Shown: piece by piece, positions 37,843 through 46,878 of the stretch | Layout: every line of letters begins with the position of its first letter | Position numbering within the stretch: position 1 is the first letter of the stretch | Origin: Aquabacterium olei | GTDB lineage: Bacteria; Pseudomonadota; Gammaproteobacteria; Burkholderiales; Burkholderiaceae_C | Assembly (NCBI RefSeq): GCF_003100395.1 | Contig: NZ_CP029210.1 | Span: forward strand, 620,001 to 684,000 | Reading direction: 5' to 3' | Length of the DNA stretch: 64,000 bases | Translations under genes and position numbers: made by a program | Notes under the pieces: model-generated | Told to the model about the DNA's origin: nothing | The model's input: only the letters and a program-made list of their open reading frames with translations | Databases searched by the model: none

Positions 37843-39318
37843 ATGAGCGACCTGCATTGGCTGAAGAACGACCCGCTGCTGTTGCCCGGCGTCCCCGAGC
37901 CGCTGCAGCGGCGGCTCTACCGTGTGCTGCGTGAGGCAGTGGTGGAAGGGCGGCTGCAGGCGGGCGCGGTGCTGCCGTCCACGCGGGCGCTGGCCGGCCA
38001 GCTGAAAATCGCGCGCAACACCGTGCTGCATGCCTACGAACAGCTGGCGGCCGAGGGGTATGTGCAGGCAGACCGGCAGGGCACGGTGGTCTGCGCCCTC
38101 GAGCGACCCCGGCGCGCCGTGCCGCACAGCGCTGCCATGCCACCCTTGTCCCGCCGGTCGGCCGGTTTCCAGCGGCCGCGCTCGGCCGAAGCGCAACTGC
38201 GTCCCTTCGTGCCCGGCAACCCGGCGCTGGATGCCTTTCCATGGCCGGTGTGGCAGCGGGTGTCCGCGCGGGCCACCCGCCAGGCGGCGTGGCGTGAGGC
38301 GGGTTACCGCGATGCGGCCGGTGAGCCCGAACTGCGTCAGGCGATTGCGACCTACCTTCGGGCTTCGCGTGGCGTGGTCTGCGGGCCCGAGCAGGTGATC
38401 GTCACCGAAGGCACGCAGGAGGGGCTGGCGCTGTGTGCGCAGCTGCTGGCGGATGCGGGCGACACCGCCTGGATCGAGCACCCAGGCTACGGTGGCGCCT
38501 TTGCGGGCCTGCGCGCGGCCGGCCTGCACTGTGTGCCGGTGACGGTGGATGCCGAAGGGATGTCGCCCCCGCCCGCACTGTGGCGGCAGGCGCCGCCCCG
38601 CCTGATCTACACCACGCCCTCGCACCAGTATCCGCTCGGATCGGTGCTGAGCCTGCCCCGCCGGCTGGCCTTGCTGGCCCAGGCGCGTGCGCAGGGCGCG
38701 TGGATCCTCGAGGACGACTACGACAGCGAGTTCCGGCACGCCGGCCCGCCGCTGGCGGCCATGCAGGGCCTGGAGCCCGATGCCCCGGTGGCCTACCTCG
38801 GCACGTTCAGCAAGACCCTGTTTCCCGGCCTGCGCCTGGGCTTTGTCGTGCTGCCCGCTGCGGTGGCCGAGCGGGCAACCGGCGTGGCGGGTGCGTTGTG
38901 GCCGCGTGGGCGGGCGACCACACAGCGTGCCCTGGCGGCCTTCATCGACGAGGGGCACTTCACGCGGCATCTGCGTCGGATGCGGGTGCTGTATGCCGAG
39001 CGGCAGCAGGCCCTGCGCGAGGCGCTGGCCCACCACTGGCGCTGGCCGGGCACAGTGCTGGGCGGCGATTGCGGCATGCACCTGGTTGTCAGCCTGCCTG
39101 ACGGGCTACCGGACGTGGATCTGGCCCGGGCGACCGCGCAACGGGGGCTGGGGCCGCGTGCGCTCAGCGCCTACGGCACCGGTGGCCCCGCGGGCTTCAA
39201 TGGCCTGGTGATGGGCTACGCCCACGTGCCAGCCGACCAGGTTGCCGACCACGTTCGGGCGCTGGTCAGCGCCGCGGGCGACATCCCGGCTCCCAAAGGA
39301 AAGGCCGCCCGGACCTGA
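37843..39318 (+). CDS. MocR/GntR-family regulator with aminotransferase domain
   Basis: This 491-residue regulator joins a GntR winged-helix domain (about 20-90; GAVLPSTRALAGQLKIARNTVLHAYEQL region) to a fold-type I aminotransferase-like domain. Lys324 in GTFSKTLFPGLRLG is the expected PLP lysine and DDYDSEFR is also typical. Such proteins sense PLP or an amino-acid adduct and control adjacent metabolic genes, here probably the divergent pyridoxamine-oxidase-fold gene. A hairpin (39303-39337) spans its stop codon. Confidence 0.9.
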   Translation: MSDLHWLKNDPLLLPGVPEPLQRRLYRVLREAVVEGRLQAGAVLPSTRALAGQLKIARNTVLHAYEQLAAEGYVQADRQGTVVCALERPRRAVPHSAAMPPLSRRSAGFQRPRSAEAQLRPFVPGNPALDAFPWPVWQRVSARATRQAAWREAGYRDAAGEPELRQAIATYLRASRGVVCGPEQVIVTEGTQEGLALCAQLLADAGDTAWIEHPGYGGAFAGLRAAGLHCVPVTVDAEGMSPPPALWRQAPPRLIYTTPSHQYPLGSVLSLPRRLALLAQARAQGAWILEDDYDSEFRHAGPPLAAMQGLEPDAPVAYLGTFSKTLFPGLRLGFVVLPAAVAERATGVAGALWPRGRATTQRALAAFIDEGHFTRHLRRMRVLYAERQQALREALAHHWRWPGTVLGGDCGMHLVVSLPDGLPDVDLARATAQRGLGPRALSAYGTGGPAGFNGLVMGYAHVPADQVADHVRALVSAAGDIPAPKGKAART

Positions 39319-39337
39319 GCGGGCAGGTCGGGCGGCC
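39303..39337. terminator. Hairpin spanning the MocR gene stop codon
   Basis: GGCCGCCCGGACCTG (from 39303) pairs with CAGGTCGGGCGGCC (39324-39337) with one bulged G. No T-run follows. The gene ahead is convergent, so this is a possible bidirectional terminator. Confidence 0.35.
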
Positions 39338-39401
39338 AGGGCCGTCGTTCGGGGTGACAGGGGGCGGGCAGCGGCGGCCGCAGCACCCGACCCGGGCGGC
39401 G

Positions 39402-40130
39402 TCACTCGTCGTTGCCGCCCAGACCGAACAGCATCAGCAGGCTGCTGAACAGGTTGTAGATCGTCACGTACAGGCCGATGGTGGCGAGGATGTAGTTGGT
39501 CTCGCCGCCATGCACGATGCGGCTGGTTTCCATCAGGATCAGGCCGCAGCTCAGCATCACGACCAGGCCGGACACCGCAAGTGCCAGGGCAGGGATCTGG
39601 AAGAAGATCGCGCCCAGGCTGAGGGCAAAGGCGACCAGCATGCCGACGAACAGCATCTTGCCCATGGCGCTGAAGTCACGCTTGGTGCTCAGGGCGACCG
39701 CCGACAGGCCGATGAAGGCCACCGCGGTGGCGGCCAGCGCGTTGGTGACGACCGCGCTGCCATGCGGCATGGCGAGCACCTTGCCCAGCACCGGGCCCAG
39801 GCCGTAGCCCATGAAGCCGGTGAAGGCGAACACGGACAGCAGGCCCCAGCCGCTGTTCGCGGTCTTGTGCACCAGGAACATCAGGCCGAACATGCCGATC
39901 AGGCTGAGCAGCAGCCCGGGGTGCGGCAGGTTCAGCGTCATGGCGGTGCCCGCCACGGCGGCGCTGAACAGCAACGTCATGCCCAGCAGCGCGTAGGTGT
40001 TGCGCAGCACCTTGCGGGCGCTGGCGCCGATCGCGTTGCCGTCGGCATAGCGGGCGTCTTCCACGCCACGCCAGGCGGCCTGCTGGTTCAGGGGGATGGC
40101 TCGGGGGGTACGACGAAGGTCGTCAGACAT
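39402..40130 (-). CDS. BAX inhibitor-1/YccA family membrane protein
   Basis: This 242-residue integral membrane protein has about seven helices (for example TYALLGMTLLFSAAVAGTA, LLSLIGMFGLMFLVHK, LATIGLYVTIYNLF). It belongs to the BI-1-like/YccA/YbhL family, inner-membrane proteins possibly acting as proton-sensitive calcium leak channels or FtsH modulators. The start at 40130 has GGAG upstream; the ORF could extend to 40400 only as a shadow. It lies next to an HPF-like gene on the same strand, 35 bp apart. Confidence 0.9.
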   Translation of the reverse strand: MSDDLRRTPRAIPLNQQAAWRGVEDARYADGNAIGASARKVLRNTYALLGMTLLFSAAVAGTAMTLNLPHPGLLLSLIGMFGLMFLVHKTANSGWGLLSVFAFTGFMGYGLGPVLGKVLAMPHGSAVVTNALAATAVAFIGLSAVALSTKRDFSAMGKMLFVGMLVAFALSLGAIFFQIPALALAVSGLVVMLSCGLILMETSRIVHGGETNYILATIGLYVTIYNLFSSLLMLFGLGGNDE

Positions 40131-40165
40131 GAGGGGCTCCTTCAAGATAAACGGGTCGGGTGCGC

Positions 40166-40564
40166 TCAGGCACCGTCGGGAATGGCGGTCATCGCGCGCG
40201 CCAGACGGCGGTTGCGCGGGGCTTCGTGGCGGCTGCGGCTCAGAGACGGCACGCGCTGGGCGCGGTGCTGCATTTCCTTGAGCTGCCGGTTGACGGCATG
40301 CACGGCGCGGTGCACGGCCCGGTCCACCAGGGCCCGGACGGCGCCGCCACGGTCGCGCACCACGGTGGTGGTGTCTTCCAGTTCGACCACCAGGTGGCAA
40401 TCCTTGTCTTCACCGCCGCGCGGGCCGTTCGTGTCGCTCAGGTGCAGGGTGGCCCCCATGGCCTGGCGGCCGAAGCGGGTCAGGGCCTGATGCAGGCGCT
40501 GACGGATGTGTTCGCGGTCCTCCCGCGACAGGATCAGGCCATGAGTCTGGATGAAAACGCGCAT
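40166..40564 (-). CDS. HPF/RaiA-family ribosome-associated protein
   Basis: This 132-residue protein has the beta-alpha-beta-beta-beta-alpha pattern of the S30AE/HPF family (IQTHGLILSREDREHIRQRL, HLVVELEDTTTVVRDRGG) with a basic C-terminal tail (SRSRHEAPRNRRLARAM). HPF-like proteins bind the 30S subunit and assist ribosome hibernation. The sequence is divergent, lacking some central conserved residues, so the assignment is moderate. It is transcribed divergently from the NhaR-type regulator. Confidence 0.72.
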   Translation of the reverse strand: MRVFIQTHGLILSREDREHIRQRLHQALTRFGRQAMGATLHLSDTNGPRGGEDKDCHLVVELEDTTTVVRDRGGAVRALVDRAVHRAVHAVNRQLKEMQHRAQRVPSLSRSRHEAPRNRRLARAMTAIPDGA

Positions 40565-40623
40565 GTTGAACCTCGCAATGAGAGTGGATGACGGTGTAAC
40601 TGTACGGGCCTGAAAGCTTCAGG

Positions 40624-40663
40624 TAAATTCGAATTTATTTCCTCATGAGTTCGGAAAAACCGA
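40624..40663. promoter_or_regulatory. Two inverted repeats upstream of the NhaR-type regulator
   Basis: TAAATTCGAATTTA (40624-40637) is a perfect 14-bp palindrome in a locally AT-rich stretch. TCGG-AAAAA-CCGA (40651-40663) is a second inverted repeat ending two bases before the regulator's start codon. Both are candidate operators for autoregulation or for the divergent HPF-like gene. Confidence 0.4.
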
Positions 40664-40664
40664 T

Positions 40665-41573
40665 ATGAACTACAAGCACCTGCTCTACTTCTGGACGGTG
40701 GCACGGCTGGGTGGCGTGGCGCAGGCCGGCGAGCATCTGCACGTGACGCCGCAGACCGTGAGCGGTCAGATCCAGCTGCTGGAAGACAGCCTGGGGCAGC
40801 CGCTGTTTCGCAAGAAGGGGCGCAAGCTGGCACTGACGGAAGCAGGCGAGCTGGCCTTCAGCTACGCGCAGGACATCTTCAGCCTGGGTGCGCAGCTGGA
40901 GCAGGCGCTCAGCCAGCCGGGGGGCACGGCCCGGCCCGTGGAGTTGCGCGTGGGCATTGCCGATGCGGTGCCGAAGCTGGTGGCCGCGCGGCTGCTCGAG
41001 CCGGCGTTTCAGGGGGCGCAGCGCTTCAAGGTGGTGTGCCGGGAGTGGAAGCTCGACAGCCTGCTGGCCGAACTGGCGGTGCACCGGCTGGACCTGGTGC
41101 TGTCCGACACGCCCCTGCCGCCTTCGCTGAGTGTGAGTGCCTACAACCACCGCCTGGGTGGGGCGCACGTGGGCTTTTATGCCGCCGGCCCGCTGGCGAA
41201 GCGGCTGACCGGGCAGCCCTTTCCCCAATGCCTGGATGGCGTGCCACTGCTGGCGCCGGGCACCGAGTCGGCCATGGGGGTGCGGCTGAGCCAGTGGCTG
41301 GGACGCCATCGCCTCAAGCCCGTGCTGGCGGGCGAGTTCGATGACAGCGCGATGGTGATGACGCTGGGGCAGCAGGGGCACGGTGTGTTCACGGCGCCGA
41401 TGGTGCTCGATGAGCAGGTGCGCGGCCAGTTCGGTGCGACGCTGCTGGGCGAGGCCACCGACCTGGTCGAGGCCTTTTACGTGATCACGGTGGACCGGCG
41501 GCTCACGCACCCGGGCGTGCTCGCCATCACGGAGGCCGCACGCCAGGGCCTGTTCGCCGCCTGGAGCCGGTGA
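40665..41573 (+). CDS. nhaR: NhaR-type LysR-family transcriptional regulator
   Basis: This 302-residue LysR-type regulator starts MNYKHLLYFWTVARLGGVAQAG with a winged HTH (about 1-60; VTPQTVSGQIQLLE) that is characteristic of the NhaR subgroup, followed by a periplasmic-binding-like effector domain. In enterobacteria NhaR activates nhaA in response to sodium; here no nhaA is adjacent, so its target is unknown. Confidence 0.85.
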   Translation: MNYKHLLYFWTVARLGGVAQAGEHLHVTPQTVSGQIQLLEDSLGQPLFRKKGRKLALTEAGELAFSYAQDIFSLGAQLEQALSQPGGTARPVELRVGIADAVPKLVAARLLEPAFQGAQRFKVVCREWKLDSLLAELAVHRLDLVLSDTPLPPSLSVSAYNHRLGGAHVGFYAAGPLAKRLTGQPFPQCLDGVPLLAPGTESAMGVRLSQWLGRHRLKPVLAGEFDDSAMVMTLGQQGHGVFTAPMVLDEQVRGQFGATLLGEATDLVEAFYVITVDRRLTHPGVLAITEAARQGLFAAWSR

Positions 41574-41576
41574 GCC

Positions 41577-42719
41577 TCAGCGGCCCGCGCCTTCCTGCGG
41601 GAAGGCGACCAGGTGGTCCATCTCCAGCCGGATGCCGATGGGCTCGCCGATCGCGTGGTCGTGGTGCGAGGGCACGAGCGACAGCACCTCGTTGCCGCTG
41701 GGCAGGGCCAGGGTGTAGAGGAACTCGGCACCCTTGAAGGCCTTGTGCACGATGCGGGCCTGCAGCGGGCTGGCGTCGTCGTGCACGACGTCGTCGGGGC
41801 GCAGCAGCACGTCGACGCGGCTGCCGGGCGTGAAGGGCAGGGCGGTGTCGGCCGTGAAGGTGGTGTCGTCGCGGTGCACCTGGCCGGCGTCGAACGCCAG
41901 ACTCAGGCGGTGCGCATCCAGCACGGTGGCGGGCACGAAGGCGCCCTGGCCGATGAAGTTGGCCACGCGCCGGTTGGCCGGGCGGTGGTACAGACCGTAG
42001 GCCGTGTCCCATTGCTGAAGGCGGCCGTCGGCCAGCACCCCGATCACATCCGCCATGGCGAAGGCTTCATGCTGGTCGTGTGTGACCAGGATGGCGGTGG
42101 TCTGGGTGGCCTTCAGGATGTCGCGCACCTCGCCCGCCAGGTGCTCGCGCAGGGCCACGTCGAGGTTGGAGAAGGGCTCGTCGAGCAGCAGGATGCTCGG
42201 CTGGGGCGCCAGCGCGCGGGCCAGCGCCACGCGCTGCTGCTGGCCGCCCGAGAGTTCGTGCGGGTAGCGCGCAGCGGCGGCGGCCAGGCCCACGGTGTCG
42301 AGCATGGCGGCCACGCGGTCGGTTGCATCGCCTTGCCCGCGCAGGCCGAAGCCGACGTTCTGCGCCACCGTGAGGTGAGGGAACAGCGCGTAGTCCTGGA
42401 AGACCATGCCGATGCGGCGCTTCTCGGGCGGGGTCAGGCGGCCTGGCGCGCTCAGCACCTGGCCCGCCAGGCGGATCTGGCCGTCGAACAGTGGCTCGAA
42501 GCCGGCGATGGCCCGCAACGCCGACGTCTTGCCGCAGCCGGAAGGGCCGAGCAGGCAGGCCAGCGTGCCGCGGGGCAGGGCGAAGCTGAGGTCGGAGACG
42601 ACGGTGCGCGTGCCGTAGCGCAGGGCGATGCGGTCCACGACCAGCCAGGCGGCGTCGTGTGTTGCGCTGACATGGACTTGCGCACGTTCCGGCGCGCTCT
42701 GAAAAACAGCGGTGGGCAT
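41577..42719 (-). CDS. fbpC: Fe(III) ABC transporter ATP-binding protein (FbpC/FutC type)
   Basis: This 380-residue ABC ATPase has Walker A GPSGCGKTS, signature LSGGQQQRVALARA, Walker B LLLDEPFSNLD and the H-loop VTHDQHEA. A C-terminal TOBE-like beta domain follows (about residue 240 onward; NFIGQGAFVPA, DVLLRPDDV). The ATG at 42719 is used; ATG 42731 and TTG 42740 are also in frame. It stands divergent from the permease gene, with a candidate Fur box between them. With the permease and binding protein it forms a ferric-iron importer. Confidence 0.9.
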   Translation of the reverse strand: MPTAVFQSAPERAQVHVSATHDAAWLVVDRIALRYGTRTVVSDLSFALPRGTLACLLGPSGCGKTSALRAIAGFEPLFDGQIRLAGQVLSAPGRLTPPEKRRIGMVFQDYALFPHLTVAQNVGFGLRGQGDATDRVAAMLDTVGLAAAAARYPHELSGGQQQRVALARALAPQPSILLLDEPFSNLDVALREHLAGEVRDILKATQTTAILVTHDQHEAFAMADVIGVLADGRLQQWDTAYGLYHRPANRRVANFIGQGAFVPATVLDAHRLSLAFDAGQVHRDDTTFTADTALPFTPGSRVDVLLRPDDVVHDDASPLQARIVHKAFKGAEFLYTLALPSGNEVLSLVPSHHDHAIGEPIGIRLEMDHLVAFPQEGAGR

Positions 42720-42725
42720 GCGAAC

Positions 42726-42744
42726 GATCATAATTCTCAATTGA
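42726..42744. promoter_or_regulatory. Candidate Fur box between fbpC and fbpB
   Basis: The 19-mer starting GATCATAATT matches the consensus Fur site at 11 of 19 positions. It lies in the extremely short divergent space between the two transporter genes. Iron-dependent control of the importer is expected from the family. Confidence 0.45.
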
Positions 42745-42745
42745 C

Positions 42746-44440
42746 ATGAGCCTGACCCTGCCTTCCCCCGCCGCCGCCGCGTGGCGACTGTCCCGCTTGC
42801 CGGCCCTGTGGTTCAGCGTGGCGACGCTGGTCGTGGGGGCGCTGATGGCCCTGCCCGTGCTGGCGGTCATCAGCCATGTGCTGTCGACCGGCACCGGCGA
42901 CACCTGGGCCCACCTCTCAGCGACCGTGCTGCCCGATTACATCCGCTCGACGCTGGTGCTGTGTGTTGGGGTGGGTTTCGGCACGGCCTGCATGGGTGTG
43001 GGTGCCGCCTGGCTGGTGACGCGCTACGACTTCCCGTTGCGCGGCGCCCTCGAATGGGCGCTGGTGCTGCCATTGGCCGTGCCGGCGTACGTGATGGCCT
43101 ACACCTACACCGACCTGCTGCAGTTCGTGGGGCCGGTGCAGACGGCGTTGCGCGAGGCTTTCGGCTGGACGCGAGCGGACTACTGGTTCCCGGATGTGCG
43201 CTCGCTGGGCGGGGCGGTGGTGCTGTTCTCGCTGGTGCTTTATCCCTATGTCTACATGCTGGCGCGCACGGCTTTTCTCGAGCGGGCGGGCGGCATGCTG
43301 GAAGCCGGGCGCTCGCTGGGGCTGGGGCCGTGGGCCAGTTTCTTCCGGGTCTCCCTGCCGCTGGCCCGCCCCGCGATCGCCGCGGGCGTGGCGCTGGCGC
43401 TGATGGAGACGCTGGCCGACTTCGGCGCGGTGTCGTACTTCGGCGTGCAGACCTTCACCACCGGCATCTACCGGGCGTGGTTCTCTCTGGGTGATCGCGT
43501 GGCCGCAGCCCAACTGGCCACGGCGCTGCTGGGCTTTGTGGTGCTCGTGCTGGCGATGGAGCGCCTGTCACGGGGCCGGGCGCGCTTCCATGACACGACG
43601 CTGCGGCGTGCACGCTTTGCCTCGGTGCGGCTGCGCGGCGGCCGGGCGGCGCTGGCGGTGGCGGCCTGCCTGCTGCCCCTGTGCCTCGGCTTTCTGCTGC
43701 CGGCCGGCATCCTGCTGGAGATGGCTGTGACCGAAGGCGATGCGCAGTTCGGCACGCGCTTCATTGAGCTGGCCCGCAACAGCGTCACGGTGTCGGCCAT
43801 GACGGCCTTCATCGCCGTGCTGCTGGCATTGCTGCTGGGCTATGCCGCGCGCCTGCAGGCTTCGTGGCTGGTGCGGGGCGTGCATCGCCTGGCGGGTCTG
43901 GGCTATGCCCTGCCGGGCACCGTGATCGCGGTGGGGGTGCTGATCCCGGTCACGCGCATCGACAACTGGCTCACCGACTGGGCCAGTCGCACATGGGGAT
44001 GGGAGGGGGGCCTGCTGATCACCGGGGGGCTGGCCGGCCTGGTCTATGCCTGCGCCGTGCGCTTTCTGACACCGGCCGTGCAGGCCGTCGACGCGGGGCT
44101 GCTGAAGGTCACGCCCAACATGGACAACGCGTCTCGCAGCCTGGGCCTGACGCCCGCGGCCACGCTGCGCCGCGTGCACTTCCCCCTGTTGCGCGGCAGC
44201 CTGCTGACGGCCGCGCTGCTGGTGTTCATCGACGTAATGAAGGAGCTGCCCGCCACGCTGGTGATGCGGCCCTTCAACTTCGACACGCTCGCCACGCAGG
44301 CCTACACGCTCGCTTCCGACGAGCGACTCACCGAAGCCTCGACCGCCGCGCTGGCGATCGTGGTGGTGGGCCTGCTGCCCCTCATCGTGCTGAGCAGCGA
44401 GATCGCGCGGGGCCGACAGGGCGAAGCCGCCCCGCAGTGA
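42746..44440 (+). CDS. fbpB: Fe(III) ABC transporter permease
   Basis: This 564-residue permease contains two fused BPD-transport permease modules and about 12 membrane helices. The two EAA-like loops that contact the ATPase are EAGRSLGLGPWASFFRVSLP (about residue 185) and NASRSLGLTPAATLRRVHFP (about residue 465), typical of FbpB/FutB. It starts 26 bp from the divergent fbpC. The binding-protein gene follows tail-to-tail on the other strand. Confidence 0.92.
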   Translation: MSLTLPSPAAAAWRLSRLPALWFSVATLVVGALMALPVLAVISHVLSTGTGDTWAHLSATVLPDYIRSTLVLCVGVGFGTACMGVGAAWLVTRYDFPLRGALEWALVLPLAVPAYVMAYTYTDLLQFVGPVQTALREAFGWTRADYWFPDVRSLGGAVVLFSLVLYPYVYMLARTAFLERAGGMLEAGRSLGLGPWASFFRVSLPLARPAIAAGVALALMETLADFGAVSYFGVQTFTTGIYRAWFSLGDRVAAAQLATALLGFVVLVLAMERLSRGRARFHDTTLRRARFASVRLRGGRAALAVAACLLPLCLGFLLPAGILLEMAVTEGDAQFGTRFIELARNSVTVSAMTAFIAVLLALLLGYAARLQASWLVRGVHRLAGLGYALPGTVIAVGVLIPVTRIDNWLTDWASRTWGWEGGLLITGGLAGLVYACAVRFLTPAVQAVDAGLLKVTPNMDNASRSLGLTPAATLRRVHFPLLRGSLLTAALLVFIDVMKELPATLVMRPFNFDTLATQAYTLASDERLTEASTAALAIVVVGLLPLIVLSSEIARGRQGEAAPQ

Positions 44441-44461
44441 GCTTCCCGCGCTGACCTCGAC

Positions 44462-45481
44462 TCAACGCCAGCCGGCGCGGTCGAACACCTTCTGGGCCGT
44501 GGCCGCGTTCTTGGCCAGCTCGGCCACCGGCAGGGTGTCGGCCTTGAACGGGCCCATGGCCTTGAGCGCCGGGTTGTCGACCTTCACGCTCGGCACGGCG
44601 GGCCATTCGTTGTTGCCGTCGGCGAAGTAGGCCTGGGCCTTGTCGCTGGCGAGGTACTCCATGAACTTGACGGCCGCTGCGCGGTTCGGCGCGGTCTTGA
44701 TGATGCCGGCGCCCGACACGTTGATGTGTGCGCCCCACGTCTGCTGGTTGGGCCACACGATGCCGATGGCGTTCACGACCTTCTGGTCTTCCGGCTTGGT
44801 CGAGCGCATCAGGCGGGCCAGGTAGTAGCTGTTGGAGATGGCCACGCCGCATTCGCCGGCGGCCACGGACTTGATCTGGTCGGTGTCGCCCCCCTTGGGG
44901 TTGCGGGCGAAGTTCTGCACCAGGCCACGAGCCCAGGCTTCGGCCTGCTGCTCGCCGTCGTGGGCGATGAAGGCCGCCCCCAGCGACAGGTTGTAGGGGT
45001 GCGAGCCGGCGCGCACGCACACCTGGCCCTTCAGGCGCGGGTGGGCCAGGTCACCGTAGGTCTGCACCCACTCGGCCTTCACGTTGGCCTTGTTGTAGAC
45101 GATGACGCGGGCGCGGGTGGAAAACGCGATCCAGTTCGGCGTGCGCAGGTGGGCTGGAATGCGCTGGGTCAGCACCTTGGACTGGATGGGCTGGAACAGG
45201 CCAGCCTGGTCGGCGATCGCCAGACGGGCGGCGTCGACGGTGATCAGGATGTCGGCCGGCGAGTTCGCGCCTTCGTTCTTGATGCGTTCGAGCAGTTCGT
45301 CTTCCTTGCCGTCCAGCCGGTTGATCTTGATGCCCGTCTGCTTGGTGAAGTCGGCGTAGAAGGCCTCGTCGGTCTGGTAATGACGAGCCGAATAGATGTT
45401 GAGCACCTTGTCGTCGGCGTGGGCCTGGCAGGCCAGGGCGATCACGGTCAGGGTGGCAAGGCGGGGCAGCAGTCGGGCCAT
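44462..45481 (-). CDS. fbpA: Fe(III) ABC transporter substrate-binding protein
   Basis: This 339-residue periplasmic ferric-binding protein has a signal peptide ending in QAHA|DD near residue 22. The mature start [21 protein letters not shown] and the later SNSYYLARL, containing the paired tyrosines that bind Fe(III), are typical of FbpA/FutA. The start at 45481 is chosen over an upstream open frame. A Fur-like site lies about 75 bp upstream. It is convergent with fbpB and probably on its own transcript. Confidence 0.92.
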   Translation of the reverse strand: MARLLPRLATLTVIALACQAHADDKVLNIYSARHYQTDEAFYADFTKQTGIKINRLDGKEDELLERIKNEGANSPADILITVDAARLAIADQAGLFQPIQSKVLTQRIPAHLRTPNWIAFSTRARVIVYNKANVKAEWVQTYGDLAHPRLKGQVCVRAGSHPYNLSLGAAFIAHDGEQQAEAWARGLVQNFARNPKGGDTDQIKSVAAGECGVAISNSYYLARLMRSTKPEDQKVVNAIGIVWPNQQTWGAHINVSGAGIIKTAPNRAAAVKFMEYLASDKAQAYFADGNNEWPAVPSVKVDNPALKAMGPFKADTLPVAELAKNAATAQKVFDRAGWR

Positions 45482-45552
45482 GTTGTTGCGATTCCTTTTG
45501 CGGGTGGATCGGGAAAGGGTGCGGCGCGGCGTCCGCAATCCCGAAAGATAGC

Positions 45553-45571
45553 AGGAATGATTCGCATTTGC
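45553..45571 (-). promoter_or_regulatory. Candidate Fur box upstream of fbpA
   Basis: The core AATGATTCGCATT (45556-45568) matches the Fur consensus core at 10 of 13 positions and has inverted AATG/CATT ends; the full 19-mer scores 11 of 19. It is in the promoter region of fbpA, and also 60-80 bp before bioF on the other strand. Confidence 0.5.
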
Positions 45572-45633
45572 GCGGACTCGCGCGCCTGTGGCGTGCATGT
45601 CGCGGGACTGTCGCCTCTGCTACCCTTGGCCGC

Positions 45634-46866
45634 ATGACTCTCCCGTTTGACGAGGCGCTGAACGGCCTGCGCCAGAACCTGGCCTTGCGCCGGCGCCGCC
45701 AGGTGGCCCCTGTGGTGGCCCCGGCCGCCCTGACGCCCCAAGATGAAGCTCTGCGCGGCACCACCTACCTGATCGACGGGCAGCCCCGTCTGTCCTTCGG
45801 CAGCAACGATTACCTGGGGCTGTCGCAGCACCCGGCGCTACTGGCGGCGGCCCACGCGGCCATCGACCGCTACGGCGTGGGGGCGACGGCCTCGCCGCTG
45901 GTGTGCGGCCACAGCCCCGAGCACGAGCAGCTGGAAGCAGCCCTGGCGGCCCACGTCGGCCTGCCGCGCGCGCTGTACTTCTATGCCGGCTATGCGGCCA
46001 ACGTGGGCCTGGTGCCGGCGCTGGTGGGGCGGGGCGATGCGGTGTTTTCCGATGCTCTGAACCACGCCTGCCTGATCGATGGCATCCGCCTGTCGCGGGC
46101 CGAACTGCACGTGGTGCCCCATGCGGACTTGGCCGCGCTGGACGCCGCCCTGGCTGCGAGCACCGCACGCCGCAAGCTGGTGGTGACGGACGCCGTGTTC
46201 AGCATGGACGGCAATGTGGCCGACGTGCCCGCGCTGATGGCCCTGTGCGAGCGCCACGATGCCTGGCTGCTGATCGACGACGCGCACGGCTATGGGGTGC
46301 TCGGCCCGCAGGGCGAGGGCACGTTGGCCCACTTCGGCCTGACCGGCGTGGATGGGGTGGCCCCCGCCTGGCAAGGGCGCATGGACCGGCTGATCTACAT
46401 GGCCACGCTGGGCAAGGCGGCCGGCGTGTCGGGCGCCTTCGTGGCGGGCCACCCCGACATGGTGGAGTGGGTGATGCAGAAGGCGCGCACCTACATGTTT
46501 GCCACGGCGGCCCCGGCGGTGATCGCCGCGTCCCTGCGTGCCGCCATCGACGTGATCCGGCAGGAGCCGCAGCGCCGGCGACATCTGCACGCCTTGCGCA
46601 CGCGGTTGCGCGAGGGGCTCGCTGCGGCGCAGATTCCCTGGCATCTGATGCCATCGGAGACGGCGATCCAGCCGCTGGTGATCGGGTCGAACGCCGAGGC
46701 CCTGGCCGTCATGGCCCAGCTCGACGAACAGGGCGTGTGGGTGCCGGCCATCCGTCCACCCACGGTGCCCGAGGGCACGGCCCGGCTGCGGATTTCCCTC
46801 TCGGCGGCGCACACGCTGGCGCAGGTGGATGAACTGGTTGCGGCGCTCGCACGGTGTCCGCGCTGA
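45634..46866 (+). CDS. bioF: 8-amino-7-oxononanoate synthase
   Basis: This 410-residue alpha-oxoamine synthase condenses pimeloyl thioester with alanine in biotin synthesis. The [20 protein letters not shown] start, the [10 protein letters not shown] motif and PLP-lysine Lys261 ([11 protein letters not shown]) are typical. The start at 45634 is the first that fits the family. It is separated from bioA and bioD by 8.6 kb of unrelated genes. Its stop codon lies in a palindrome shared with the convergent HD-GYP-like gene. Confidence 0.94.
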   Translation: MTLPFDEALNGLRQNLALRRRRQVAPVVAPAALTPQDEALRGTTYLIDGQPRLSFGSNDYLGLSQHPALLAAAHAAIDRYGVGATASPLVCGHSPEHEQLEAALAAHVGLPRALYFYAGYAANVGLVPALVGRGDAVFSDALNHACLIDGIRLSRAELHVVPHADLAALDAALAASTARRKLVVTDAVFSMDGNVADVPALMALCERHDAWLLIDDAHGYGVLGPQGEGTLAHFGLTGVDGVAPAWQGRMDRLIYMATLGKAAGVSGAFVAGHPDMVEWVMQKARTYMFATAAPAVIAASLRAAIDVIRQEPQRRRHLHALRTRLREGLAAAQIPWHLMPSETAIQPLVIGSNAEALAVMAQLDEQGVWVPAIRPPTVPEGTARLRISLSAAHTLAQVDELVAALARCPR

Positions 46867-46878
46867 GCATGATGCTCA
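46864..46878. repeat. Palindrome containing both convergent stop codons
   Basis: TGAGCAT-G-ATGCTCA is a perfect 7-bp inverted repeat. Its first three bases are the bioF stop and its last three the stop of the minus-strand neighbour. It is too short and lacks T-runs to be called a terminator confidently. Confidence 0.5.
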
